Assembly: GCA_016875255.1 (NCBI GenBank)
Contig: VGRU01000086.1
Coordinates: forward strand, 1 to 13,263
From: Deltaproteobacteria bacterium
GTDB taxonomy: Bacteria; Desulfobacterota; BSN033; UBA1163
DNA: 13,263 bases
Reading direction: 5' to 3'
Below the pieces are notes generated by a model. It saw only the letters and a list, made by a program, of their open reading frames with translations, did not search any database and was not told the DNA's origin. Positions 1-6,531 of the stretch are shown here, one piece after another (within the stretch, counting starts at the first letter, position 1; each line of letters begins with the position of its first letter). The translations under genes and the position numbers were made by a program.

Positions 1-1
1 C

Positions 2-1549
2 CCCGAACAAGCGGCTGTCCATGCGGCAGACGGCTATGCCCGCGCTTCCGGAAAGGTGGGCGTCGTAGTCGTTACCTCCGGGCCGGGCGCCACCAATACT
101 GTGACTGGAATTGCAACAGCCTATATGGACTCGATCCCCATCGTCATCCTCACCGGTCAGATTCCCACCCACCTCATTGGAAATGATGCCTTTCAAGAGG
201 CTGACATCGTGGGAATCACCCGGCCCTGCACCAAACATAATTACCTGGTAAAAGAGCTTAAAGACTTAAGCCGGATTCTCAAGGAGGCTTTTTATATTGC
301 CCGGAGCGGAAGGCCGGGGCCGGTTCTCGTCGATCTCCCCAAAGATATTCTCATCGATTCCGCGGAGTTTAAATATCCTGAAAAAGTGTCCATTCGCGGA
401 TACAGGCCTACGCTCGAAGGTCATCCCGGCCAGATTCAGAGAGCGATCCATCTCATCCTGAAGTCGAAGAAGCCGCTCTTCTATGTCGGCGGCGGAATCA
501 TCTCCTCCAACGCCTCGAAGGAGCTCTTCCACCTGGCGGAAAAGTTTGGAATCCCTGTCACCATGACGCTTATGGGACTGGGAGGCTTTCCCGGGAATCA
601 TCCCCTCTCCCTCGGAATGCTCGGAATGCATGGGACTTATCAGGCCAATATGGCGGTGATGGAGTCCGATCTTCTTATCGCGGTCGGAGCCCGATTTGAC
701 GATCGTGTCACCGGAAAACTCGAATCCTTTGCCCCACAGGCCAAGGTCATCCATATCGATGTCGATCCCACTTCGATCAGCAAAAATGTGAGGGTTGATC
801 TTCCCATCGTGGGAGACTGCAAACGCATTCTTTCAAATATACTCTCCCTGCTCGAAAAGGAGGAGATCCGCTCTTTCAGGGAAGGGCTTCAGAAATGGCA
901 CCGCCAGGTTGAGAACTGGAAAGCCAGTTATAACATGAACTACCAGCAGGAACAGATCATCAAGCCCCAGTATGTCATCGAGAAGATGGATGAGCTGACC
1001 GGAGGAGAAGCCATTATTACCACCGAGGTGGGACAACATCAGATGTGGGCCGCCCAGTTTTACAAATATCTGAAGCCGAGAACCTTTCTCACCTCCGGCG
1101 GACTGGGAACAATGGGTTACGGTCTTCCGGCTGCCATTGGAGCCCAGGTCGCTTTTCCAAACAGGCTGGTCATCGGCATCTCTGGCGATGGAAGCTTCCA
1201 GATGAACTCACAGGAACTGGCCACGGTTGTCCAGTATCGATTGCCGGTCAAAGTGGTCATTCTGAACAATGGCTGCCTTGGGATGGTCAGGCAGTGGCAG
1301 GAGTTTTTCTACGGAAAACGCTATGCCTCTTCCTCTCTCGAAGGAGTTTCTCCTGACTTCGTTAAACTTGCAGAGGCGTATGGCGCGGTGGGCCTGAGGG
1401 CGATCAGGCCCGAAGAGGTTGTCCCTGTCCTGAAGAAGGCGTTCTCCATTCCCGAGCCGGTGGTGATCGATTTCGTCGTCGATCCGGAGGAGAATGTCTA
1501 TCCCATGGTCCCGGCAGGAGAGCCCCTGAACCAGATGAGGCTCGTTTAA
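2..1549 (+). CDS. ilvB: Acetolactate synthase large subunit (5'-truncated)
   Basis: Catalytic subunit of acetohydroxyacid synthase. It condenses two pyruvates to acetolactate, or pyruvate plus 2-oxobutyrate to acetohydroxybutyrate, using thiamine diphosphate (ThDP), Mg2+ and FAD. This is the first common step of Val/Leu/Ile synthesis, in the cytoplasm. The frame is open to the window edge, so a GTG at 56 is internal, not the start. The second visible codon is the Glu of the (H)[13 protein letters not shown] motif, which activates ThDP; the His usually before it is Pro here. VTSGPGATN follows, then a central FAD/Rossmann-type domain, then the ThDP motif GDGSFQMN (codons at about 1192-1215) closed by NN at about 1265-1270. 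515 residues are visible against about 560-570 for the family, so roughly 45-55 N-terminal residues lie outside. The partner small subunit is the next gene. No frameshift or missing catalytic residue is seen in the visible part. Confidence 0.97.
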   Translation, partial: PEQAAVHAADGYARASGKVGVVVVTSGPGATNTVTGIATAYMDSIPIVILTGQIPTHLIGNDAFQEADIVGITRPCTKHNYLVKELKDLSRILKEAFYIARSGRPGPVLVDLPKDILIDSAEFKYPEKVSIRGYRPTLEGHPGQIQRAIHLILKSKKPLFYVGGGIISSNASKELFHLAEKFGIPVTMTLMGLGGFPGNHPLSLGMLGMHGTYQANMAVMESDLLIAVGARFDDRVTGKLESFAPQAKVIHIDVDPTSISKNVRVDLPIVGDCKRILSNILSLLEKEEIRSFREGLQKWHRQVENWKASYNMNYQQEQIIKPQYVIEKMDELTGGEAIITTEVGQHQMWAAQFYKYLKPRTFLTSGGLGTMGYGLPAAIGAQVAFPNRLVIGISGDGSFQMNSQELATVVQYRLPVKVVILNNGCLGMVRQWQEFFYGKRYASSSLEGVSPDFVKLAEAYGAVGLRAIRPEEVVPVLKKAFSIPEPVVIDFVVDPEENVYPMVPAGEPLNQMRLV

Positions 1550-1631
1550 AAATTAAAGGTCAAATTCCAAAGCTCGCACGGAGTGATGAACCAAAGGTGA
1601 ATCAAGTTCAAATTAAACCTAAAATTTAAAA

Positions 1632-1833
1632 TTATAACTCCAATCGAGTGAAAATGTTTTGACAAAATCCCCTCTAACTCCCCTTTGCCAAAGGGGAGAA
1701 CTCATTATTATCCCCCTTTGGAAAAGGGGGAATAAGGGGGATTTTAAAATAGGGTTTAACAAACCTTTAAATAGCCCAACTGACATGTTTGCAGATCAAT
1801 CGAGCAAATTTTTTTCACTCAATTGGGGTATAA
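1632..1833. repeat. MITE-like element with terminal inverted repeats, between ilvB and ilvN
   Basis: The left end 1632-1654 reads TTATAACTCCAATCGAGTG then AAAA. The reverse complement of 1812-1833 reads TTATACCCCAATTGAGTG then AAAA. They match over about 22 bases with one indel and two mismatches. The roughly 200-bp interior includes the palindromic repeat at 1664-1745 and no credible gene. I see no clear target-site duplication. The shape suggests a small non-autonomous mobile element or palindromic repeat unit; its family is unknown to me. Confidence 0.55.
1664..1745. repeat. Dispersed palindromic repeat, double hairpin
   Basis: Two hairpins each have a 9-bp stem and 3-base loop: 1678-1698 (CTCCCCTTT/AAAGGGGAG) and 1711-1731 (TCCCCCTTT/AAAGGGGGA). 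They are enclosed by outer complementary ends AAAATCCCC and GGGGATTTT. The frame through it reads KSPLTPLCQRGE, a peptide string I recognise as translated intergenic repeat in many deltaproteobacterial and environmental genomes, not a real protein. Confidence 0.8.
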
Positions 1834-1925
1834 GTTTTTTGAATTTTGACATTCCTTTGACATTTGGATTTTGACATTTGAACTTGAATGCCGATCCAAG
1901 TGGATCTTATAGATACGAGGCTTTA

Positions 1926-2423
1926 ATGAGGCATGTGATTACCCTTTTAGTTGAAAATGAATTCGGCGTTTTGGCCCGGGTCGCTGGCCTCTTCAGCGGC
2001 AGGGGGTTTAACATCGAATGCCTCTCGGTGGCAGAAACCCTCGACCCTGCCGTTTCGACCATGACCATCGTCACCCGCGGGGACGATCAGATCATCGAAC
2101 AGGTGCTCAAACAACTGAACAAACTGATTCCTGTCATTAAAGTGGTCGACCTCATTGACAAGGACTTTGTGGAAAGAGAGATGATTCTGGTCAAGGTTTT
2201 AGCCACCGAAAAAACCCGTGAGGAGATTCTCCGGATCGTCGATATTTTCAGGGGGAAGGTCATCGATGTGGGAGCCAAGACCTATACGATTGAAATAACA
2301 GGGGACGAGAAGAAAATCGACGCCCTCCTCTCTCTCCTGAAGCCTCTGGGCATCAAGGAGCTGGTCAGGACCGGCCGTGTGGCCATGTCAAGAGGAAGCA
2401 AGGCCATGACCGAACTGACTTAA
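1926..2423 (+). CDS. ilvN: Acetolactate synthase small (regulatory) subunit
   Basis: Regulatory subunit of acetohydroxyacid synthase. It binds the large subunit, raises its activity and in the family confers valine feedback inhibition. An N-terminal ACT domain spans about residues 2-75 and opens with MRHVITLLVENEFGVLARV, with GRGFNIECLSV after it. A C-terminal small-subunit domain covers about 80-158. With the ATG at 1926 it has 165 residues, the usual length (about 160-165). That ATG has GAGG at 1917-1920, five bases upstream, and begins exactly where the family begins. A longer TTG-started frame from 1878 adds 16 residues of repeat-derived sequence and is rejected. The gene lies 376 bp after ilvB and 507 bp before ilvC, wide gaps for this normally compact operon, both filled by repeats. 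Confidence 0.96.
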   Translation: MRHVITLLVENEFGVLARVAGLFSGRGFNIECLSVAETLDPAVSTMTIVTRGDDQIIEQVLKQLNKLIPVIKVVDLIDKDFVEREMILVKVLATEKTREEILRIVDIFRGKVIDVGAKTYTIEITGDEKKIDALLSLLKPLGIKELVRTGRVAMSRGSKAMTELT

Positions 2424-2658
2424 TAGCAAAGGTCACGGTTAGGAGGCCCGTATCGTTTAGCGTCAATCGGTTAAGGTGACCACCAAAGAAAATGGGTTTA
2501 CGGTGACAAAGCTGGTATCGAAGCAAGAAGCTTTGAAAACGAAGCTCGAGCATCCAGTTTCTATTGACGAGCCTCGATACGAGCATCGACAACGACAAAC
2601 GTTGGTTCCACTAAGAGTCATTTGGTGAAAGACGTGACCCCTTGACGAAACGGGCATC
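2424..2658. other. Non-coding spacer with degenerate inverted repeats
   Basis: I see no gene here. An imperfect inverted repeat joins 2511-2524 (GCTGGTATCGAAGC) with 2571-2584, matching at 12 of 14 bases. CACCAAA near 2480 is mirrored by TTTGGTG near 2621. The CGATAC/CGAGC-rich text resembles degenerate palindromic intergenic repeats. It may be a decayed element of the same general kind as its neighbours. Confidence 0.4.
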
Positions 2659-2678
2659 CCTGCCTACCGGCAGGCAGG
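2659..2678. repeat. 20-bp near-perfect palindrome (CCTGCC...GGCAGG)
   Basis: CCTGCCTACCGGCAGGCAGG is identical to its own reverse complement at 18 of 20 positions and can form a hairpin (2659-2664 with 2669-2674). Strings of this type are a common dispersed palindrome in environmental bacterial genomes. It sits in the ilvN-ilvC gap with no poly-T tail, so it is not a classical terminator. Confidence 0.65.
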
Positions 2679-2704
2679 TTAACCTTTACCTTTTGACCCT
2701 TGGC

Positions 2705-2890
2705 ATTTATTTTCTACCCAAATTGAGCGATTTTCTTGAATTTCATCGTAGGGCAACCCTTTAGGGTTGCTTCCAAGGCAAGGCTAAAGCCTTGCCCTAC
2801 AAATCACCCTTTGGGTGATTTTGAAACGCAGGCTGAAGCCTGCGGCCACAGGAAATTCTCAAAAGAATCGCTCAATTTATTTTCTATCTA
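2705..2890. repeat. Four-hairpin MITE-like element with TIRs and flanking direct repeats
   Basis: Terminal inverted repeats: 2722-2744 starts ATTGAGCGATT and 2852-2876 ends AATCGCTCAAT; 11 bases are perfect and the rest aligns with gaps to AATTTC/GAAATT. The interior is a run of hairpins: GCAACCCT/AGGGTTGC (2753-2770), GGCAAGGCT/AGCCTTGCC (2777-2796), AATCACCC/GGGTGATT (2802-2820) and CGCAGGCT/AGCCTGCG (2827-2844). There is also an outer GTAGGGCAA/TTGCCCTAC pairing (2749-2757 with 2792-2800). The element is bracketed by a 16-bp imperfect direct repeat, ATTTATTTTCTACCCA at 2705-2720 and ATTTATTTTCTATCTA at 2875-2890 (14 of 16), which could be a target-site duplication. It encodes no protein. 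Confidence 0.65.
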
Positions 2891-2930
2891 AGCAAGACAC
2901 AGGTGGGGGAGTTAAAAAGGAGTTGCAAAA

Positions 2931-3929
2931 ATGAAGATCTATTACGACAAAGATGCGGATTTCAAAGACCTGAAAGGGAAAAAAATCGCCATCATCGGCT
3001 ATGGGAGCCAGGGACATGCCCAGGCGCAGAACCTGCGCGACAGCGGCCTCGATGTCATCGTCTCCCAGCGAAAAGGGGGCGAAAATTATGAGCTCGCTCT
3101 TAAGCATGGCTTCAAGCCGGTGCCAGCGGCCGAAGCCGCCCGTCAGGCTGATCTCATCCAGATTCTCACTCAGGATCATATCCAGGCCAAACTCTATAAT
3201 GAGGATGTGAAACCCCATCTCCGGAAGGGGAAGACCCTTTTATTCTCTCACGGGTTCAACATTCATTATGGCCAGATTGTCCCTCCGAAAGAGATCGATG
3301 TGGTGATGATCGCTCCGAAAGGCCCGGGCCATCTGGTGCGAAGGGAATACGAGAAGGGAGCCGGGGTCCCATCCCTTCTTGCCATCTATCAGGATTTTAC
3401 AAAGAAGGCCAGGAAGACCGCCCTCGCCTATGCCAAAGGTCTGGGCGCCACCCGTGCCGGCGTGATTGAAACCACCTTCAAAGAGGAGACCGAGACCGAC
3501 CTCTTCGGAGAACAGTCCGTGCTCTGTGGAGGCGTGAGTGAACTGATCAAAGCTGGATTCGATACCTTGGTGGAAGCGGGTTATCAGCCAGAAATTGCTT
3601 ACTTCGAGTGCCTCCACGAACTGAAACTGATCGTGGATTTAATGTATGAAGGCGGCCTCTCCTACATGCGTTATTCAGTTTCCGACACGGCCGAATACGG
3701 AGATCTGACGCGTGGCAAACGGATCATCACTGAGGAGACGCGGCAGGAAATGAAGCGCATCCTCGAAGAAGTCCGGAATGGACAGTTTGCCAGGGAATGG
3801 ATCATAGAGAACCGGGTGGGCCGGCCGGTCTTCACCGCCCTGAGAAAGAAGGAGGCCGAACATCCCATTGAAACCGTGGGAAAGAAACTGCGCTCCATGA
3901 TGGGCTGGCTCAAAGAGAAGAAACGCTAA
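2931..3929 (+). CDS. ilvC: Ketol-acid reductoisomerase, class I
   Basis: Converts acetolactate or acetohydroxybutyrate to the 2,3-dihydroxy acid by Mg2+-dependent alkyl migration and NAD(P)H reduction, the second common step of branched-chain amino acid synthesis. The Rossmann motif GYGSQGHAQ lies at residues 23-31. Catalytic residues sit at the standard class I positions: H107, K130, D190, E194, E226, E230 and S251 (motifs [40 protein letters not shown]). The length of 332 is normal for the short class. The cofactor loop at 45-53 reads SQRKGGENY; the Ser/Thr residues that hold the NADPH 2'-phosphate in relatives are Gly50 and Asn52 here, with Glu51 between. AAGGAG at 2917-2922 lies eight bases before the ATG. 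The stop overlaps the psd start (TAATG), indicating translational coupling. Confidence 0.98.
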   Translation: MKIYYDKDADFKDLKGKKIAIIGYGSQGHAQAQNLRDSGLDVIVSQRKGGENYELALKHGFKPVPAAEAARQADLIQILTQDHIQAKLYNEDVKPHLRKGKTLLFSHGFNIHYGQIVPPKEIDVVMIAPKGPGHLVRREYEKGAGVPSLLAIYQDFTKKARKTALAYAKGLGATRAGVIETTFKEETETDLFGEQSVLCGGVSELIKAGFDTLVEAGYQPEIAYFECLHELKLIVDLMYEGGLSYMRYSVSDTAEYGDLTRGKRIITEETRQEMKRILEEVRNGQFAREWIIENRVGRPVFTALRKKEAEHPIETVGKKLRSMMGWLKEKKR

Positions 3930-4594
3930 TGCCGCAGAACCGATGGCCTATTGCCAGAGAAGGTTTCCCCTTCCTCATCCCTTCAGCTATCCTCACCCTC
4001 TTCTTTGCGGGGATGGGATGGACGGTTCTGACGATCCCGGGGATCCTTCTCACCCTCTTCATCGCTTACTTCTTCAGGAATCCGAAGAGAAAGATTCCCC
4101 CCCTCCCAAATATCATCCTCTCTCCTGCGGACGGCAGGGTCATTTATGTAGGAGAATGCGAAGAGGACCGTTTCTTAAAGCAGAGGGCATTAAAAGTGTC
4201 CATCTTCATGTCTCCCCTCGATGTCCACATCAATCGCGCCCCTGCCTCCGGAAAGGTTCTTGAAGTGAGTTATCATCCGGGCCGGTTTTTAGTGGCAAGC
4301 CGTGACAAAGCATCCCTTCTTAATGAGCAGAATGCTTTTGTCATGGAGACAGAGGACCGGTCCAAAATCCTGCTCGTTCAGATTGCCGGTTTTGTGGCCA
4401 GACGGATCGTCTGTTATGCAAAAACGGGCGACCTCTTGAATCGAGGAGAAATATTTGGTATGATTCGGTTTGGGTCAAGGGTTGACCTCTACCTCCCCAT
4501 TGATGTCCGGCCCATTGTGAGGGTGGGACAGCATATCAAGGGAGGGGAATCCATCATCGGGTATTGCCATGAAGAGAAGAAGAACTCCAATTAA
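3929..4594 (+). CDS. psd: Phosphatidylserine decarboxylase proenzyme, short form
   Basis: Decarboxylates phosphatidylserine to phosphatidylethanolamine at the inner membrane. The proenzyme cleaves itself at a Gly-Ser bond and the Ser becomes the pyruvoyl cofactor. The predicted cleavage site is G182-S183 in RFGSRVDLYLP, leaving a short alpha chain of about 39 residues. Other family motifs are SPADGRV (65-71), SPLDVHINRAP (95-105) and YHPGRF (115-120). Two hydrophobic segments at about 14-32 and 33-49 can anchor the N terminus. The length of 221 matches the short archaeal/bacterial subfamily (about 210-230), not the roughly 300-aa E. coli type. The ATG shares its A with the ilvC stop, and the 3' end overlaps the pssA start. 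It works directly with pssA, which supplies its substrate. Confidence 0.94.
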   Translation: MPQNRWPIAREGFPFLIPSAILTLFFAGMGWTVLTIPGILLTLFIAYFFRNPKRKIPPLPNIILSPADGRVIYVGECEEDRFLKQRALKVSIFMSPLDVHINRAPASGKVLEVSYHPGRFLVASRDKASLLNEQNAFVMETEDRSKILLVQIAGFVARRIVCYAKTGDLLNRGEIFGMIRFGSRVDLYLPIDVRPIVRVGQHIKGGESIIGYCHEEKKNSN

Positions 4595-5348
4595 GATGCG
4601 AAAAGGGGTCTACATCCTCCCCAACCTCTTCACCACGGGAAACCTCTTCTGTGGCTTCTGGGCCATCATCTCCGTCTTCCAGGAGAAATTTGAATATGCT
4701 GCCTATGCCATTCTTCTTGCAGGTGTATTTGATGTTTTGGATGGAAAAGTGGCCCGGCTTTCCGGAGCCACGTCCAAATTCGGCGTCCAGTATGATTCTC
4801 TGGCTGACCTGATCTCCTTCGGAGTGGCCCCTGCCCTCCTCGCCTTTAGCTGGGCCTTGCGGCCCTATGGACGATTCGGCTGGCTCGCCGCCTTCCTCTT
4901 TGTTGTGTGCGGAGCTTTAAGACTGGCCCGATTCAATGTGATGTCCGCCTCCGGCGAGACAAAATACTTCAAGGGCCTTCCGATTCCAGCAGCCGCCACG
5001 ATGATCGCCCTGACCATCCTTCTCTACCTCCGTCTGATCGAGACCGGATGGGTCAAAGACATTGTTATTCTGGTGATGATTTACTTCTTGGCCTTCCTCA
5101 TGGTCTCCAGCATTCGGTACTTCAGCTTTAAAGAATTCGATCTGGCTCGAAGAAAACCTTTCAGCCTCTTCATCTTCATCGTCCTCTCCATGATCGTCAT
5201 TGTCATGGAGCCGGTGATCGTCCTCTTTGTCTCCATCTTCTCTTACACCTTTTCAGGTCCGATCAACATGGTCAGAACCTGGCACAAGAAGCGGGCGATG
5301 AGAAAATCGGAGCCACACCTTGAAGACGAGGCCACCGTCCGCGGCTAA
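4569..5348 (+). CDS. pssA: CDP-diacylglycerol-serine O-phosphatidyltransferase
   Basis: Transfers phosphatidyl from CDP-diacylglycerol to L-serine, making phosphatidylserine for psd; an integral membrane enzyme. It carries the full CDP-alcohol phosphatidyltransferase signature DG-x2-AR-x8-G-x3-D-x3-D at residues 58-80 (D58, G59, A62, R63, G72, D76, D80). Several hydrophobic helices follow: about 30-52, 81-97, 104-120, 138-155, 163-182 and 197-225. The N terminus has the family's KGVYILPNLFT. The start is uncertain. The ATG at 4569 gives 259 aa and overlaps psd by 26 bp. An in-frame ATG at 4596 follows the psd stop immediately, has the purine-rich GAAGAGAAGAAG about 13 bases upstream, and removes nine basic residues. 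The basic C-terminal tail (HKKRAMRK onward) is probably cytoplasmic. Last gene of the biosynthetic block. Confidence 0.94.
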   Translation: MKRRRTPIKMRKGVYILPNLFTTGNLFCGFWAIISVFQEKFEYAAYAILLAGVFDVLDGKVARLSGATSKFGVQYDSLADLISFGVAPALLAFSWALRPYGRFGWLAAFLFVVCGALRLARFNVMSASGETKYFKGLPIPAAATMIALTILLYLRLIETGWVKDIVILVMIYFLAFLMVSSIRYFSFKEFDLARRKPFSLFIFIVLSMIVIVMEPVIVLFVSIFSYTFSGPINMVRTWHKKRAMRKSEPHLEDEATVRG

Positions 5349-5384
5349 GAAAATTTCCCCTTGCCATCCCTGAAATTTTCTTTT
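5349..5384 (+). terminator. Probable intrinsic terminator after pssA
   Basis: Starting right after the pssA stop, GAAAATTTC (5349-5357) pairs perfectly with GAAATTTTC (5372-5380) across a 14-base loop and is followed by TTTT. The stem is AT-rich, so it may be weak, but its position suits the end of the ilv-psd-pssA transcript. Confidence 0.5.
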
Positions 5385-5497
5385 AAACTAAAATCATCGA
5401 TCCATGGCTTGATTGGAATTTGGTGTGGGTCATTTTGAGATTGGATCATTCGAATTTATTTTGAATTTGGGATTTGGTGATTGGTGATTAGTCAGAT

Positions 5498-5573
5498 TCC
5501 CCGATAGCTCAACCGGCAGAGCGGGTGGCTGTTAACCACTAGGTCGTAGGTTCGAATCCTACTCGGGGAGCCA
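5498..5573 (+). tRNA. tRNA-Asn (anticodon GTT), CCA encoded
   Basis: The acceptor stem TCCCCGA (5498-5504) pairs perfectly with TCGGGGA (5563-5569). Discriminator G is at 5570 and an encoded CCA at 5571-5573. The D arm contains AGCTCAACCGGCAGAGC. The anticodon arm GGTGG-CTGTTAA-CCACT displays GTT, which reads the Asn codons AAC/AAT. The T arm is GTAGG-TTCGAAT-CCTAC. Total length is 76 bases and all stems are intact. It sits 149 bp after pssA, where an accessory region begins. tRNA genes are common integration sites, but no integrase is visible. Confidence 0.97.
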
Positions 5574-5665
5574 TTCGATGCGAAAAGGGTGCCTATCTTG
5601 CTAGGGCACCCTTTTCTTACTCATGGCCGATGGCCAGAAAAAATAACCATTACGCATCGAATGGC
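5570..5665. repeat. 13-bp perfect inverted repeat anchored on the tRNA 3' end
   Basis: GCCATTCGATGCG (5570-5582) starts at the tRNA discriminator base. Its exact reverse complement CGCATCGAATGGC lies at 5653-5665. The arms enclose the terminator and about 35 further bases. The sequence after it (GTGAGCCGAGTCGAACGGCC) resembles dispersed-repeat text. The arms could form an extended hairpin in read-through transcripts or mark an insertion boundary. Confidence 0.6.
5583..5618 (+). terminator. Intrinsic terminator of tRNA-Asn
   Basis: AAAAGGGTGCC (5583-5593) pairs with GGCACCCTTTT (5605-5615). TA/TA can extend the stem past one bulged G, and a T-rich run (TTTTCTT) follows. It lies ten bases after the tRNA CCA. 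Confidence 0.8.
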
Positions 5666-5736
5666 CGTGAGCCGAGTCGAACGGCCAGTTTCAAATTGGG
5701 GGGAAGCCTATTCCTGCATGGTTTTATATCCTTCGT

Positions 5737-5988
5737 TTGAAATCCGGCAAGCTCTACATTGGAGCAACCGCTGATTTGAAACAGCGTTATGAAGAGCACA
5801 ACACCAAACGAGCATGCAGGACCACAACCCTTGTTCCACCTATTGCCCTCGTCTATTCGGAAGAATATGAAACGTTCAGTGAGGCACGCAGGCGCGAGGC
5901 TCAGGTTAAGCGTTGGTCTCGGGCCAAAAAAGAAGCTCTTGTTGCAGGAGACTTATCCTCTTTACGAAACCTTTCAAAATCAAAATAG
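5737..5988 (+). CDS. Small GIY-YIG nuclease-family protein (start unclear)
   Basis: A member of the small YhbQ/UPF0213-type GIY-YIG group. From TTG 5737 it reads LKSGKLYIGATADLKQRYEEHN, with the YIG half of the motif and the conserved helix Arg, and later the typical tail EARRREAQVKRWSRAKKEAL. The first half of the motif lies upstream in the same frame: codons 5719-5736 give WFYILR, matching the family N terminus. That frame is open back to 5671 but contains no ATG or GTG. The only nearby ATG (5718) is one base out of frame. So either a weak TTG start yields a protein lacking the first beta strand, or a small deletion destroyed the start and this is a recent pseudogene. The 83 residues shown compare with about 85-100 in relatives. 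Biological role unknown; a nuclease fold is inferred from family. Confidence 0.65.
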   Translation: MKSGKLYIGATADLKQRYEEHNTKRACRTTTLVPPIALVYSEEYETFSEARRREAQVKRWSRAKKEALVAGDLSSLRNLSKSK

Positions 5989-5997
5989 AGCAAATGT

Positions 5998-6125
5998 CCT
6001 GCGTCAGGAACCCGAAGGGAAGGTGACGCAGGGAGAAACAGAATGTTTCGACCGTAGTGACCGAGTTTATCCTGAGCCTGTCGAAAGGTCCTCCTCGGGA
6101 AGCCATTTCGACATGCTGTCCCCTC
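5998..6125. repeat. Dispersed palindromic repeat cluster
   Basis: CCTGCGTCA (5998-6006) pairs with TGACGCAGG (6024-6032) in a 9-bp stem. Next comes TCCTGAGCCTGTCGAAAGG (6070-6088), a string I recognise as widespread intergenic repeat text in environmental bacterial genomes. ACAGAATGT near 6038 and the reverse complement of ACATGCTGT near 6111 are similar and may be degenerate ends. No gene is credible here. Confidence 0.55.
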
Positions 6126-6193
6126 TATTTTGCTCAGGACCGTTCAGGCGCCCAGTCATTTAAACCACCTTCCTTTCCTTTTCTTGCGTTGCA

Positions 6194-6230
6194 TTTAACG
6201 CTTGACGTTAAACGTTCATTGTGGTAATTT
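6194..6230 (+). promoter_or_regulatory. higBA promoter with overlapping inverted-repeat operator
   Basis: TTGACG (6202-6207) and TAATTT (6225-6230) with a 17-base spacer form a plausible sigma-70 promoter just upstream of higB. A 7-bp perfect inverted repeat, TTTAACG (6194-6200) and CGTTAAA (6206-6212), covers the -35 element. AACGTT at 6211-6216 may add a further half-site. This is the expected layout for autorepression by HigA or the HigBA complex. Confidence 0.55.
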
Positions 6231-6236
6231 TATAAC

Positions 6237-6518
6237 ATGATACGGTCCTTTAAGGATCAAGAGGCCGAAAAGATATTTAAAAGGCAGAGGTCTTCGAAGT
6301 TTCCCGAAATACTGCAGCGAGTAGCTTTGAGAAAGTTGAGAATTTTAAATCGTGTTGCAAGCTTGAATGATCTCAGGATTCCGCCAGCTAACAGACTCGA
6401 GAAGCTCAAGGGAGACAGGCTTGGACAGCATAGTATAAGAATCAATGACCAATGGAGAATTTGCTTCAAATGGCACGACAGTGATGCTTTTCAAGTGGAA
6501 ATTGTTGATTATCACTAA
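6237..6518 (+). CDS. higB: HigB-type mRNA endonuclease toxin (RelE/ParE superfamily)
   Basis: The family is a ribosome-dependent mRNA interferase, neutralised by HigA. The 93-aa length is typical. The C-terminal half carries the family hallmark: PPANRLEKLKGDRLGQHSIR at about residues 49-68, then INDQWRICFKW and the terminal VEIVDYH. The N-terminal FKDQEAEKIFKRQRS forms the usual first helix. ATG 6237 lies seven bases downstream of a plausible -10 box. No strong Shine-Dalgarno is seen, so the mRNA may have a very short leader. The antitoxin follows 13 bp later, the toxin-first order characteristic of hig loci. All the characteristic basic residues in the KGDR...R stretch are present, so it looks intact. 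Confidence 0.94.
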   Translation: MIRSFKDQEAEKIFKRQRSSKFPEILQRVALRKLRILNRVASLNDLRIPPANRLEKLKGDRLGQHSIRINDQWRICFKWHDSDAFQVEIVDYH

Positions 6519-6531
6519 ATAGGAGAAGAAA

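Noticed and set aside
1659..1874. 71-codon + frame between ilvB and ilvN
   Set aside because: Its sequence is the translated palindromic repeat (KSPLTPLCQRGE...), a familiar artefact, with no ribosome-binding site.
1878..1925. TTG-initiated N-terminal extension of ilvN
   Set aside because: Adds 16 residues from repeat sequence; ATG 1926 has a ribosome-binding site and matches the family start.
6092..6107. Imperfect copy (14 of 16) of the tRNA-Asn 3' end and following bases (TCCTCGGGAAGCCATT versus TACTCGGGGAGCCATT), a possible attachment-site pair with 5560-5575
   Set aside because: It lies inside dispersed-repeat text, has two mismatches including in the tRNA stem, encloses only the GIY-YIG frame, and no integrase is present; coincidence is likelier.
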